The notes: generated from the letters alone by a model not told the origin. Shown: positions 43,253 to 54,777, numbered from the stretch's first letter. The stretch: 64,000 nucleotides of DNA from Anniella stebbinsi (GCA_029215795.1 JARDYH010000001.1:405471154-405535153), one strand, 5' to 3'. Numbers and translations are program-made.

Positions 43253-43948
43253 AAGTCCCGATGCTGGATCAGACCAAGGGTCCGTCCAGTCCAGCATTCA
43301 ATTGACAGGGTGGCCAACCACCATGGGAAACCCATAAGTAGGACATAAGTGCTGCAGCACCCTTCCACCTGTGTGCCCCAGCAACTGGAGTACATAGGCA
43401 TACTGCCTCTGATACAGGAGGTGGAGCCATCAGGACTAGCAGCCATCGATAGCCTGCTCCTCCTAAAAACTTCCTGTTAGAGCAGTACGACAGTGGAACC
43501 AATGGCCTAGGGAGGTGGTGGGCTCTCTCTCACACTAGAGGCCTTCAAGAGGCAGCTGGACAGCCCTCTGTCAGGTGTGCTTTGAGGTGGATTCCTGCAC
43601 TGAGCAGGGGGTTGGACTCAACGGCCTTATAGGCCCCTTCCAACTCTACTATTCTATGAGTCTTCATACATTTGTCAAATCACCTTTTCAAGCTGTCCAA
43701 GTTGGCGGCAGTCACTACATCTTGTGGAAGTGAATTCCATAGTTTAACTATGTGCTGTGTGAAGATATGTGCTGTGTGAAGATCCTTCCTTTTATCTGTC
43801 TTGAATCTGCCACCAATCAGCTTCATGGGACGACCCTGTTGGGTTCTAGTTCTTCGGGCAAGACAAGCGCTTGCTGGTTTCATACCGAAATACCTTTTCT
43901 GGTAGCCACAGAAGCAACACCAAAGATCCTCAGAAGACAGGCCCCATT
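43253..43948 (-). mobile_element. CR1/L3-like LINE 3' region with nested CR1
   Basis: Minus-strand reading from 43948 down encodes KLWNSLPQDVVTAANLDSLK and MKLIGGRFKTDKRK. It is interrupted at 43464-43662 by a plus-strand CR1 end, then continues through AGCCATCGATAGCC to the 3' UTR at GATGCTGGATCAGACCAAGG. It has the structure of an old LINE used as a landing site. Confidence 0.85.
43464..43662 (+). mobile_element. CR1 3' tail inserted in a LINE
   Basis: AAAAACTTCCTGTTAGAGCA, GGTGGTGGGCTCTCTCTCAC, GCAGGGGGTTGGACTCAACG and CCAACTCTACTATTCTATGA. It corresponds to the last 200 bp of copies A, C and D. Confidence 0.85.
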
Positions 43949-45035
43949 CCTGTTTCTGAGCCCGATTCAAGGTGCTGGTTTTAAACTACACAGCGTTGCA
44001 TGGCTCAGGACTGCAATACCTGGCAGAGCACCTCTTCCAGCATGAACCTACCATACACTGTGTTCCCAGCCTATCCACAGCAAAGGGTCAAATACCTTTG
44101 TCTGAAAAGCAAGGGTGTGGGAGGCTCCTCTGCCTGAAGTTTGTAACATTCTTATGTGGGAGTTGGGAGCAAACAGAAATGTCAGCACAACCTACTTCGG
44201 CCTTCGCTTTTTTCCAGCTTGAGCCTTGAATACATACTGGAGCCGCCCGCTCCAACCTGATGGCCCTACCCATGTATTGGGATGCAACTCCCCCCATGCA
44301 CATCTGGGGGGGGGGGCTGGAGGCTGTGCCTGAGTGCACCTCGACATTTTTGCTCGTCATCTTGCACATTTCTCTCACTGAAATGCTGTCACTGCCCCTA
44401 CTACGAAATGCTGCCCTCCCTTCCTGGTAGGCCGCTGTACACGGCTAATGAGCTGCATCCAGTGAGCTGGATCCCTCGCCCTGCAGGCCGGCCTCAGCAG
44501 ATGATGATGCTCTCCCCTCTTTCTGTTCCTTTGCTCTGTTCCTCGGGTGGAGTTGGAGGCGGCAGAGGCAGAGGGGAGGAACAGAGGCCCCGTTTCTGTT
44601 GATGGCGGATCCCTGAGGTGGCGGATCCCTGAGGTCGCGACTCCCTGAGGTCCCAGCTCCCTGAGGTCCTGACTCCCTGAGGTTCCGGCCAGGCATGCCA
44701 TCCCATAATTCCTCAACATTCCAATTGCTTTTCAGCTTTGTTTTCTTTCGGAACTGCAGGTGGCTACCTGGGAGCAAAGCAAACACGGACACCTGCAGAA
44801 TATGAAATGCGCTTCCTCCCCCTCCTCTTATTAATGTCCCCAGCTCATTAAACCGAGAAAGGTTTCCTGCTTCTTCCCTTAATTTGCTGGGAAAGGAGCA
44901 GAGGCAGAGGTGGAAACAAGAAAGCACCGGCAGCGAGATCACTGTCCAGGGAGGAGGATTCTGACAAGACAGGAGAGAGGAAAGTGTGGCGGCACTGGCG
45001 GAACAGCTCCGCCTGTTATTGATTTATTAAGACGT
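43949..45035. other. Unique sequence with minisatellite
   Basis: Outside the tandem array at 44604-44685 nothing is recognised. A G run lies near 44305-44315. Confidence 0.45.
44604..44685. repeat. Minisatellite, ~16-17-bp unit, five copies
   Basis: Units: GCGGATCCCTGAGGTG, GCGGATCCCTGAGGTC, GCGACTCCCTGAGGTC, CCAGCTCCCTGAGGTC and CTGACTCCCTGAGGTT. The core TCCCTGAGGT is invariant. Confidence 0.9.
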
Positions 45036-45044
45036 GGTGCGGAG

Positions 45045-45225
45045 ATGGTGAGTTGTGAGTCACGGTGCCCCAGGTTCAAATCTCACCTCGTCTATCGACT
45101 CATTGTGATCTCTGGCAAGCCACTAATCCCAGAGGAGGGGATATATTTTGGCCCAAGGGGGCACCATCCTTTCTGGCTAATCCTTTGGGGGTGGCATGCC
45201 AGAGGCAGGATTGGGCTACAGAAGT
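45045..45225. repeat. Possible second SINE type
   Basis: CCCCAGGTTCAAATCTCACC resembles a B box (GGTTCAAATC) and is followed by TCATTGTGATCTCTGGCAAG. An A box is not evident. It is possibly MIR-like. Confidence 0.4.
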
Positions 45226-45283
45226 TAGGTAAGCGCAAGGCGAAACCTGCCCAGCTTCCTGTTCTTCATTAGGCCCTCCCAAG

Positions 45284-45304
45284 CACACACACACACACAC
45301 ACAC
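45284..45304. repeat. CA microsatellite
   Basis: (CA)n followed by TTATCCACAAACAC. Confidence 0.9.
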
Positions 45305-45384
45305 TTATCCACAAACACATTGACATGCGCACACAACCACACATGGGTGAATCTGTCCGCTTTGTTTTCTCCTGCATTCAGATT

Positions 45385-45846
45385 TCTGCTGAATTTCATT
45401 TTTCTTTCTTTCTGCTGAATATAAAGAACATTACATATTTGGGTAATTTTTTTTTAAACACAAATGAGCTGAATTGAAACTCTCACTCATTTGTAGCAGC
45501 CAAATTGAAGGGGTACAGGCATCCCCAGCATGGAGAGAGCCATGTTGTACCTGCCTGCTAGGTAGGTGTTAAAGATGAGGAGCCCGCCAGGAAAAAAGAG
45601 ATGGCGACTCTAATTCAGCGCTACATGGCTGAATACAGAGGGATCCAAGCTCAGGCTTTTAAGTAAAGCAAAGCACCCACAGCCCCGGGCCTGAGTGGGA
45701 CAGTCTGCCCATTTCAATTCACCCCACATTCACGTATCTGTTTAAAACATATCTCAGTTTCTTTTTGTCCCAAGTATGGAGAGCTTTGTGAATTTTGGTA
45801 AATTCTTATCGAAACCAAACTGAAATGAAATTCTTGCTCACCCCTA
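45385..45846. repeat. AT-rich repeat with TAGGGGTGAGCAAG end
   Basis: The right end reads GAAATTCTTGCTCACCCCTA, the complement of TAGGGGTGAGCAAGAATTTC. The left part carries CTGAATTTCATTTTTC and GAGCTGAATTGAAACTCTC. The central 45530-45700 is unique-looking, so this may be one element with a foreign centre or two fragments. Confidence 0.4.
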
Positions 45847-45904
45847 CATACAACACTCATCCACATCCAGATATTCTCATACCTAACAAAGACACAACCA
45901 TTCA

Positions 45905-45935
45905 TAAACAGACACACACTCATGCCCCCCCCCCA
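45905..45935. repeat. Poly-C / CA tract
   Basis: ACACACACTCATGCCCCCCC. Confidence 0.75.
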
Positions 45936-46099
45936 ATACAATCTGTAGGCTTCCATTGGCTCCAGCTGAAGGCCCGTTTGAAGCCAAGCAGGTAAGCCTG
46001 CCTGGACTTGATCTGGCTCATGGACCAGCAGTCCTCTATCTCTTATCTTTATCAGCCTCAGTCTCCCCCCCTCCCCATTTGTAATATGGGATGATAGCT

Positions 46100-46375
46100 C
46101 TCTTTTCTCCTATAGTACTTGGATTTCTGTAGACCAGTTTACCTAATATCCACATTTTTGCAAGCAGGTTTCTTAAAATAATGCACCTTTGAGCATTATT
46201 TCCCCTAATATACATACTTTCGCACGCGATTTTTAATCAGATAACACCATTGCAAAATTCGGAGCAATGTGAATTTCGAAGGATGAATGCGTTTCTATTT
46301 GCATATTGGTGCAAACGTGCAAAATCAGGTAAATTCACGTTAGAATATGACCCGGGTGAATCTCCCACATCTCTA
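46100..46375. repeat. AT-rich dispersed repeat
   Basis: CTAATATCCACATTTTTGCA, CTAATATACATACTTTCGCA, CCATTGCAAAATTCGGAGCA, GAATTTCGAAGGATGAATGC and GTGCAAAATCAGGTAAATTC. It ends near GGGTGAATCTCCCACATCTC. Collinear with 56390-56900. Confidence 0.6.
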
Positions 46376-46446
46376 CCAATGGGTGCTGGAAAAGTCATCC
46401 TAGGGACGGTGGTTTCTGAGGAGGCATTTGGAAGAACAGAGAGAGA

Positions 46447-47265
46447 GTGAGAAAGAGAGGACAATGGTTAAAAATTGCACAAGCTCATGTGCTCCTTTTA
46501 CAACCAGAGTTGCAAACTGCGGCAATGAGGGCTTTAACTGTGTTTGAACTTGAAATGCTGGGTTACAAAGGGGTAACTAAAGGCTTGAGTTCAAAACTTT
46601 ATAGGTGGAGAATGACCCAGGACATTGGTACTGAGGACCCTCTTAAGATGGTATGGGAAACCGACTTAGGAATTCAAATTGAGGAAAAAGACTGGAATGC
46701 TTTATGGAATAGAATTCCATTTGATACAGTATCATGCAGCAACAGGGAATTAATGTTAAAATTAATGCATAGGTGGTATCTCACGACAAGAAAAATATCT
46801 TTAATGAACCCAGGGACTTCCCCAGATTGTTGGAGGGGTTGTTCTGGGGTTGGAACGTATTTTCATATGTAGTGGTCATGCCCAAAAGTAAATATTCTTT
46901 GGAATGAGGTATTCCAGGAGATAAGTTTAATAACCGGACAATGGGTACATCCAACTCCTCACATAGCACTATTAAACTTAAATAAAATATTGGATAGCAA
47001 ACTCTCTGCTAAGGGTTTAATCAGCCATCTATTATTAGCGGCTAGATGGCTGGTCGCCAATCACTGGAAAGATGGCAAGGGGCTTCATGTAAAAAACTGG
47101 TACCAGAGGGTGTGGCAAATTGCTCTTCTGGAAAAATTGACTGAGAAAGTGAGGAAAGTGCGAGGACAAATAAGGGAAGAGAATTTCACAGAAATCTGGG
47201 GCAAATTTATTGATTTCACGAACAAAGAGGAAGGGGGGGGAGAAAGCCCCCCTTACCATATATAG
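46447..47265 (+). pseudogene. L1 ORF2 C-terminal frame with one TAG
   Basis: A single reading frame of 273 codons, broken only by TAG at 46870-46872, where Trp is expected (FHM*WSCPK). The frame is otherwise open, so the copy is either relatively recent or lucky. It lacks endonuclease and RT and is inactive. Confidence 0.8.
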
Positions 47266-47376
47266 ATATTTGGAGAAGATAGAAGATTGGCAATACCGGA
47301 TAATTATTTTCCACTCTCTAAATAGATAATAAATTGAAATGTGTAATGTTTTGTTTGGGGCAGTCACGAAATGTCC

Positions 47377-47424
<48 letters not shown>

Positions 47425-47469
47425 GAAAATGTAATACTTGATGTTGTATCCATAAATAACAAAATAAAT

Positions 47470-47475
<6 letters not shown>
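46460..47475 (+). mobile_element. L1 LINE, 3' portion (ORF2 C-terminus and tail)
   Basis: 5'-truncated L1. The frame from about 46505 encodes the ORF2 region beyond the RT, including SSKLYRWRMTQDIG, NRELMLKLMHRWYLT and the CysHis-like segment CWRGCSG...FHM*WSCPK. It then has the typical C-terminal KNWYQRVWQIALLEKLT. A short A-rich 3' end (AACAAAATAAATAAAA) follows, and AT microsatellites sit within and after the UTR. Confidence 0.85.
47380..47422. repeat. TG/TA microsatellite
   Basis: GTGTGTGTGTGTGTAT followed by (AT)n, within the L1 3' UTR. Confidence 0.95.
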
Positions 47476-47505
<30 letters not shown>

Positions 47506-47520
47506 GAGAGAGAGAGAGAA
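47474..47520. repeat. TA/GA microsatellite at the L1 3' end
   Basis: (TA)n followed by GAAAGAGAGAGAGAGAG directly after the A-rich L1 end, a common site for microsatellite birth. Confidence 0.95.
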
Positions 47521-48050
47521 GCTTGGAAGTATTATAGTTTCTGAACTTCCCCTGAATGAGAGGTGGAAGGATGAGTCTGTTGGCAGGCCAAATCCAGGCA
47601 GGGACAATGGCAGGAGCTGAGCTCCCTGCTTTCCCTTCATGTGGTCGGGGAGGAGCTTCCTGGGGCACTTGTGTGGCTCCAGCGTTCCTCCATCGCTGGG
47701 ATTCCCAGGCCTCCTACGGCTCCTACGGGCCCTTCCATGACCAAACAGGAAACTTACTTCTTTATCCTTGGAGACAGCCTGTGAAAGCAGAGGGAGGGAG
47801 GGAGCGAGGGAGGGAGGGACTGAGAAGGTGCCCTGAGAGCGAGAGTTAAACGCATGAAAACAAAACCACTTTCTGTTCCTGGAATCGCCTGATATTTGGA
47901 GACCCAGCAGGATTCCCTGGAGTGCTTCCTGGCTGTGCCTCTATACAAAAGGAGGGAGGTGGGGAGGCCTCTGAGGCAATCCCATTACTCTGCAACGCCC
48001 CTTCACACCACCACAAACAAATATCTGTCCATCATTCTGGAAGCTTTTGT
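47521..48050. other. Unique sequence, GGGA tract
   Basis: A (GGGA)n-like tract at about 47793-47820. No gene is supported. Confidence 0.45.
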
Positions 48051-48054
48051 ATAA

Positions 48055-48300
48055 GAAATCACATGGGTGGCTTCTTTTAAAATGCTATTATCTGGCTTGA
48101 AAGCAAGAGATAAAAGGACGCCTGGGCAGCAAAATTATATTTGCTTCCTCTCTCTCTCTCTCTCTCTCTCTCCCCAAAAGCATTTCTCTTCAGCTGGGTT
48201 CTTGTCCCTTGCAGAGATCAGCTCTTTTAAAAACATACTCAAATTTTAATTCTTCTGGTTTCTAAAGTATCTAAAATTAATTACTCAATTTCCTCCCTTA
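48055..48300. promoter_or_regulatory. Candidate conserved block around a TC microsatellite
   Basis: CTTTTAAAATGCTATTATCT and GCAAAATTATATTTGCTTCC precede (TC)n at 48148-48172. CTCAAATTTTAATTCTTCTG and TAAAATTAATTACTCAATTT follow. It is TAAT-rich and non-repetitive apart from the TC run. Confidence 0.25.
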
Positions 48301-48980
48301 AGGTATGTTCCTTAATGAATGCCCCCCCCCCCACCGCAGATCTGCCCCAATATCCAATGAGACTTTGGAAACACACAGAACTCAAGAGCGCCTCTTGCAC
48401 AGACCTTTCCTTTCCTATGCGACTCCTACAAAGGATGGATTTCATCAGGAGCGCTGCAAGCAAAACGCAGAGCGTTGCAGCCCAGACTGCTGACCTTTCG
48501 CTGCATCACTTGCACTGACCCCCTTATTGCTGACTGCGCGATTCTCCGCCCTGGTTTACTCACCTGCAAATTATTGTGCTGGATCTCACACCAGGCTTCA
48601 TATAAACCTTGTGCCTCCCCCACCTGCAAACACGAATATGGGGCTCTGTGAAACCTTCCAAATTAATTTGGCAGGGATATTCGTTCCCCACTACACTCAG
48701 GACCCAGGAGAGAATATTCTTCATCCACATTTGCAGAGGGATTTTCAGGAGCAAATGTCTTTCCCCTCTTTTACGTTGGATCTGCCCAGGAGCAAGAAAC
48801 CTTGGCCTGGGCCAGGTACAAGTCAAATCCTCCCAGGGTCCAGGCCTGGATAGAACGGCATGGGCGACTGCAGAAGCCCTTTCAAACAGTCAGAGGGCCC
48901 CCCTTTTGGGGGGTGGCCCCCTCCTCTTTCAGAAAAGCAGCCCTTGGGAGCTGCACAGAGGCAAGGAGCTGAGAGGAGTT
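48301..48980. other. No supported feature
   Basis: Poly-C run at about 48322-48332. Otherwise unique. Confidence 0.4.
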
Positions 48981-48984
48981 GCAG

Positions 48985-49013
48985 GCCAGCCAGCCAGCCA
49001 ACCAGCCAGCCTC
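48985..49013. repeat. GCCA microsatellite
   Basis: GCCAGCCAGCCAGCCAACCA and following bases. Confidence 0.9.
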
Positions 49014-49044
49014 CTCTTCTTTAGCCTTGCAAGGCACACAAAAG

Positions 49045-49290
49045 GCCTTGATTTATTCATGCACTTTGCCGCACGCTCTGGAGTGGGCAGCCGATCTCCA
49101 GGCCCTGCCAGCGTGATGTCGTGGTTTCTCGAAAAGCACAGCCTCTTTAACGAGAATCTCCCCGTTTCGGCCAGGCCTAATTCCAGACTCTATTTTAAGG
49201 TGCCGTGGATGTCCGAGCCAGGATTGATTCCCCGTGCCTGTCAGAGGCATGATGGGCCGGCTAATGAACTCTGCCCGCCAGGAGCTGGTT
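49045..49290. promoter_or_regulatory. Candidate conserved non-coding element
   Basis: Unique sequence with preserved CpGs amid AT words: GATTTATTCATGCACTTTGC, GAGAATCTCCCCGTTTCGGC and GACTCTATTTTAAGGTGCCG. The open frame through it has no domain, so a regulatory reading is preferred, weakly. Confidence 0.25.
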
Positions 49291-49489
49291 GGCAGAGGCC
49301 TGTCCTCACTCGTTCGCTCGCACAGAGCTGGTGGCTGCCAAAGGCTCGGCCCGCCCATGTGAGCAGCCCTCCTCCCGGTCCGCTCCCCCTCCATTGGTAT
49401 TCAGGACCAGTTTTGCAGCTTGACAGTGCAAAAGCCCTTGCCCAGAAGAGATCTGCTACGAATACACCAGCAAGGTCATTCTGGTGGCT

Positions 49490-49770
49490 TGCAAAAGCAA
49501 TAACGAAAGGACGGCAGGAGAGCTCTGCTGGATCAGATTGAAGGCCCCTCTAGGACAGCATGCTGCTCATATCATGGCCAACCAGCCGCCTGTGGGAAAC
49601 CCACGAGTAGGACACGAGCGCAACAGCACCCTCCCAGGCCTGTTCCCAAGCAATTGGCATGCATAGGCGCACCACCTCTGATGCTGGAGAGAATGCGGAG
49701 CCATCGTCCCGACTACTACCACTGAGAGCCTTCTCCTACTCCAGGAATTTGCCCAGCCCCCCCTTTAAAG
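49490..49770 (-). mobile_element. CR1/L3-like LINE 3' end
   Basis: CTCTGCTGGATCAGATTGAA, ATGGCCAACCAGCCGCCTGT, CAACAGCACCCTCCCAGGCC and GAGAGCCTTCTCCTACTCC. Same minus-strand pattern as 43253 and 56452, with moderate divergence. Confidence 0.8.
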
Positions 49771-52480
49771 CCTTCTCTGGCAGCCTGCTGGGCAGGAGGG
49801 AGAAGAGGGGGTGGCAGAAAGAGAGAGAAAAGGGGTGACCCCCTCCAACCTGGCCTGCCCACCCAGCTATCCAAGGCGCGGAGCCCATTTTGGGAGATAG
49901 AATTCAGCACCTTGGAGAGCTCCGTTAGAGTTCTGTCTGGTTCTGACTGAAACCCAGGATGGATTCACAGCCTCACTGACATCAGAGCCACCAGCATACA
50001 CTGCTCCATTCACTTCTCTAAATTCAAATGGATCGTTGATGAAACTCCAGATCAGTAGACTGTCACTGCCCGTACTATCTGTCTACCGCAACCGGCTGTG
50101 CTGAACTTGCAGAGCATCTTCTAACACTGAGCGATGATCCCTTCTTGCCAATTCATGTCAATCTGCATAAATGTCATGGCTGCCTTTCATAAAAGGCAGG
50201 TTGAACAACATTTGGGCTGCCACTGAAAGCACTGCAGATCCTGTCACGGGGACACCAGTGAACTGAGCCTGTATCATAGGCGTGCACAGCTAATTTCATT
50301 AGAATGTGCACCTTAAAGACCCTGATTGGAGTGGAGGAGGGGGGAAAACGCTTTCCAGGGCCATCAAAAAATGTGTAGTTTCCCCCAGGGATGCTAATGG
50401 TGGCTTTCTGGAGGCTTGCCAGTCCTTTTAAAAGCCTCAATTCAAGTGGGGGGGGGCAGGAAAGCAGAGGTGCCCAGGGAAATTAGGGTGTGCCTGGGCA
50501 CACCTATCACACCCAGTGTGCATGCCTATGGCCTGTATCATTCAATGTAGAAGACACTGAGCCAGAACCATTCAAGGCCCATCACCACCAATAGCTGGTG
50601 TGGGGGGAATCGTCATCAATGGGTACGTTTGCTTCTGAATCTACCTTTAGGCAGACCTCACCTGAATGCAAGAGTTTGGCTTTGCCTCGTTTGGCAGAAC
50701 AAGTTAGATGGCTCTGGGGATTTATTTTCTTAAATCTGAAGTGTTGAGGCTAGGAGCTAGACCCACCAGCTGTGGGATGACTTCCACTTCTGCCAGAATA
50801 CCCAAATCAACTTAACCCTTTATCAAAAGTTTGCTAGAAAGGCACCATAAGCATAGAGCGCTCTCTTAAGGACATGGCGTCTGTCAAGGCACCTGTGGGG
50901 GACGGTAGGTGTGCAAATGAGCACAAAAGATCAACCCATTCTTATCTTAGCACCCCCTCCCCAAAATAGCATGCAGGGATTGGCTTGACAAAAACTGCTC
51001 AATTTCATAAGTCATTTACTTGAGATCTGAGGTGGAGTCAATTTACCGTGCACAATGTCTCAAAATAGCATTAGGATTCAATTTCAGTACCAACACCAAA
51101 AAGAGAGGGGGGGGGCTAAACTTTGTTGCACAAGAACATAATCATAAAAAATCGCAATGCCTTTGGTTTGATTTTGTTTCCCACTGAGCTCTGCTGTCAT
51201 CAGGCACCGGCTCTGGCAGCGAGGAACGACTCCTTGAAAGCACCAGTGATTCCACTGAGCTGCAAAGATGGAGTGTGGGGGGGAAACAGGGAAGGGGCTG
51301 GTGAAGCACCCAAACCTCAGAATTGGGGGGTTGTGTCAGATTGTGAACCTTTGGCCTCACTACGTTGCAAGCTCCAAACCTCCCAACGGATGAACGGACC
51401 CTGACTGCGATCTCCGTGGGGGAACCGTGGGATAAAACGGCTATGAGCGAATATATTTGGCAAGTTGAAAGCGAGATCTGTGGGTGTGAGGATGGGTAAC
51501 TCATCTGCCCCTCCCAAAATGTTGCCAAACCTTTTGGAATGGTTTTTTTTGGGGGGAGGGGTGGCTTATCTTTGCTTCCCTCAAAATTCAAGCGGAGTAA
51601 GAGCCACTCAATTTACCTTGATATTTCATTTTTGGTGCCATTCAGAAGCATGTCACAGTTGGCATGACTTTTTAAGGATCTAGAAGAGAAGCCACACTAA
51701 GCAGAATGAGACCAACAGCCTCTCCGGTCCAATTCCATTGACCCAGAAAACCTGTTTTCAAATTGAGATCTTTTCAACCCCGGTTCCCAAGTGGAACTGC
51801 CTGTAAATGAACCCAGGAGCACCTTCTTACTGTCTTGCAAATGTATTCAAATGCGATGTGCTCTCAAGACAAGAAGCCAGTGGTGGGCTGAGCCATATGC
51901 GCAGCACTCCCTTGAGGGAGCACAAAACAATAGATGACTTCCATGCTGGAACAAGACATTTTAAATTCATCACACAGAGCAGAGACTTTGCAGTCAAACA
52001 TACAACTTTCCAGTGGGAGCATCTGGCTGGCCGGGTGTCCTCAAGTGAAGAGAGGCCATGTGCTCTGTGTGTAGGCGGAAACCAGCTCTGCATCTGTCAC
52101 AGCCCATCACTTTGGGGTTGTTTTGTGCTGTTGCGGTCCCAGATTGGGCCAGTAATGGTGGAACACACCAAGGCCATCTCAGTGCAGCCTTTAGGGGCAA
52201 AGATGCTGAGGAATCCCAGTTGTTCTAGAAAAAAAGCCAGATGCCTCTGGAGGAAGCGCAGCCAAATAGCCCGTTTGTTGCTTCCCATGCAGGCCAGATT
52301 TCCAGCCTGACTCCTGACTGTCATTCTTGTGCCCTGCTGCTATTTTGCGTGGCACTAGCCAAGGTAACCGTGAATGGCGGAGCTGCTGCAACCATAAAAT
52401 GACAGATCTGCTTCTCTCAGATGTAAAAATGTGGACGACGCCTCATTGCCTTAAAAAGCCAGGAGCATTAAATCTGCTTT
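49771..52480. other. Long unique stretch, no supported gene
   Basis: No repeat family was recognised apart from short G runs (50448, 51105, 51550). The several frames of 60-170 codons on both strands lack motifs, start context or codon structure that would support an exon. Confidence 0.4.
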
Positions 52481-52484
52481 TCAT

Positions 52485-52860
52485 CACCCCACCCCACCCC
52501 CAACGCCAATTGGCCACAATTTTATGGGTCTCCAATAATAAAACCCTGGAAATTAGCAACCACGCCACATCCCAGGGCAGGTTAGAAAAATGCATTGGAT
52601 GGTTTATTGAAGTGGAAACGGGACTGCTTGGTTCTCCTCCGGGTTTCACTTGCATTAATGTCAGCTTTCTTGTACGCCCAAGGAATGAATCTTTACACAT
52701 CTTGTGCAGCGTGCGTGTGTTTAAAGAAAGCCAGGGCGCTACAAAAATAGCAGGAATCTCTGCGTCAGAAAAGCAGGTTGTCTATACCTTGCAGCTTTTC
52801 TTGCCATTTTCAGACGGAGAGAACATTAAATAAATAACTTCGACCAGGTGTTATAAATGA
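52485..52860. promoter_or_regulatory. Candidate conserved non-coding element
   Basis: CCACAATTTTATGGGTCTCC (52513) carries a caudal/HOX-like TTTTATGG, then CCAATAATAAAACCC, GGATGGTTTATTGAAGTGG (52598) and TTTCACTTGCATTAATGTC. The tail AACATTAAATAAATAACTTC is AT-rich. No exon is evident. Confidence 0.32.
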
Positions 52861-54269
52861 TTTTTTAAAAAAACCCATATTGAAATGTTTCTGGCCTTCT
52901 TAGGAGCAGCTCCACCCATTTGCCAAACCCTGACCCACTTTCACTGAGCCGGAACACCAGCAGAAGGTCGCCACCACCTCTGAATACAATCCTAGGCCTC
53001 ACTCATCCGACAGGTGTCAAAAGCCTTGACACTTTGGGGAAAGATGTGAAGTGGAATCCACACAATTGTGTCACTGTTGCAACCACAGGGCACCCAAAGG
53101 TTTCACATAGGATATTTGGGGGACTCTTCGGACTATCAGGTGCGGTGTGACAAAGACACCACTGTGGAGGAATTTGTGGTGATGGATTAAACAGGTCCAG
53201 ACCCAGGGGTCTTGTGTTTCCCCATTATTCAGCCACCAGACGGCTGCAGGGAAAATGCAATTCTTTCTCAGGCTCCTGGGATTTGGTTCGTTCGCTGGGA
53301 TGTCCTTGTATAGAGGTTACCAATTTGAGAGGGTGCAAACACAGCCAGGTAGGTGGGTGGGTGGGCCGTCCCTTTACGTGGGGACAGCCCCTTTGGTGGG
53401 CAGTCAGCCCATAGTTTTTTCTATTCCCTCAGAGGGTCTTTGGGCTTCAGGGTGGACCTGACCTGTCAAGCAGAAAATTAGGAGAGAGTGGGATGGATTA
53501 GAATCCTTCTTGAGGTGCTAGATTACTATTTTTTAACCTGCAGGGAGTATTTTACAAGGAGGAGCATTCAAAATGTGCCTCCCCACTTGCACTTTGGAGA
53601 GCTCCTCTGCCCATTCTGCCACCTCAGCATCCACCCACTCATCCTCACGGCCGCATTCTGCCGCCCCTGCAGGGCAGGCCCCTCAGTCTCCTGCTGGTGC
53701 TGAGCAGCCTGCCCCAACCAAGGCTCAGCAAGTGAAGGGAACCCCCTTGAGCCCTTGTCCCCCACTTGGGCCTGAGGACAGCAAACATGAGGAACAGCGT
53801 TTTCAGAGGCGCCGAAGGAGCTGTCAGAGCGGGTGACGCACAACGCCCATTGCAGGCCTTGGCAGAGACGGCAGTCCACCATTCCCCCTTCTTGTGTGAT
53901 GGGGGCAAGAAGGGCCCGGCCTGCCCCTGGCAGAGGCTGCAGTGATGGAAAGAGGAGCTTACAAAGAGCAGAACAGCAGCAGCCAGGCACTCTTACAGCG
54001 GTGGTGCGGGTTTTTCTCTTGCACACTCCTGACAGGTGCCACAAAGGTGTAGCCAAGAAGACCAGGGGCTGTCGCTGCAGCCCCCCCCCCCCACATCTCC
54101 TTCTGTGACTCTGGCATTTCCCTCCCCTGTATGGGTCGCTCACAGATGCATGGAACAAGAGGGGCAGGAAGCCAGGCTGGCAGAAGGTGAAAAGGGCGAC
54201 AGGGCTTTGCGCTTTTAGATGCCAGGGAGATGGAGGCAAAGCAGAACTGAGTCTTCCTGGGGGATGAAT

Positions 54270-54270
<1 letters not shown>
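52861..54270. other. No supported gene
   Basis: A minus-strand frame of 223 codons at 53568-54239 and overlapping plus frames exist, but the sequence is GC-rich, where stop codons are rare, and no domain is visible. A C run lies at about 54080-54090. Confidence 0.4.

Positions 54271-54273
<3 letters not shown>

Positions 54274-54326
<53 letters not shown>
54274..54326. repeat. GA microsatellite
   Basis: About 25 uninterrupted AG dinucleotides, at the 5' edge of a LINE fragment. Confidence 0.97.
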
Positions 54327-54329
<3 letters not shown>

Positions 54330-54590
54330 CTCAGGGTCACCTCATGAAGCTGACTGGCAGTGGATTCAAGACAGGCGCCAGGACCTACGTCTCTTTGCAA
54401 CGCACCGTTCTCTGACAGAGTTTGTGACTCCCAAATGTGGGGAAGGCACCTCCCGTAGATGGACAAGGGCAGGCATAATCCCTCCTCCATGGCCGGCTTC
54501 TGCAGACACAGAGGCAGGCGCCTGGCTGCTTGGGAGATGGCTGGTCCGACTAGATGGGTCTTTGCTCCAATCCAGCAAGGACCTCCCCTT
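54327..54590 (+). mobile_element. CR1/L3-like LINE 3' fragment
   Basis: TCACCTCATGAAGCTGACTG, GTGGATTCAAGACAGGCGCC and GACTAGATGGGTCTTTGCTC, then CAATCCAGCAAGG. It parallels the ATGAAGCTGATTGGTG ... GATCCAGCA series, with strong divergence. Confidence 0.55.
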
Positions 54591-54777
54591 CCCCTCCCCC
54601 TGGCCTGTTTTTTGTGAATTGCAACACACCCTAACTTGAATGGCACTACCTGAACTTGAGGGTGGACTGAAACTCCCTCACCCCCCTGCTTCCTCCCCCT
54701 CCTGGATACAACGATGCATCTCTTGGCTCCAAAACCAAATCACAACAGGCTTTAAATGGGCCTGTTGAGAGGCATTA

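Noticed and set aside
46100..46375. Endogenous retrovirus LTR
   Set aside because: No TG...CA ends, polyadenylation arrangement, primer-binding site or gag/pol frames. The block matches the dispersed AT-rich repeat family instead.
48609..49541. 310-codon plus-strand frame, the longest outside transposons
   Set aside because: It has no recognisable domain, runs through a GCCA microsatellite and ends inside a LINE fragment. It is most likely chance openness in GC-rich sequence.
53568..54239. 223-codon minus-strand frame
   Set aside because: Overlapping frames on the other strand are comparably open, and the composition is low-complexity without motifs.
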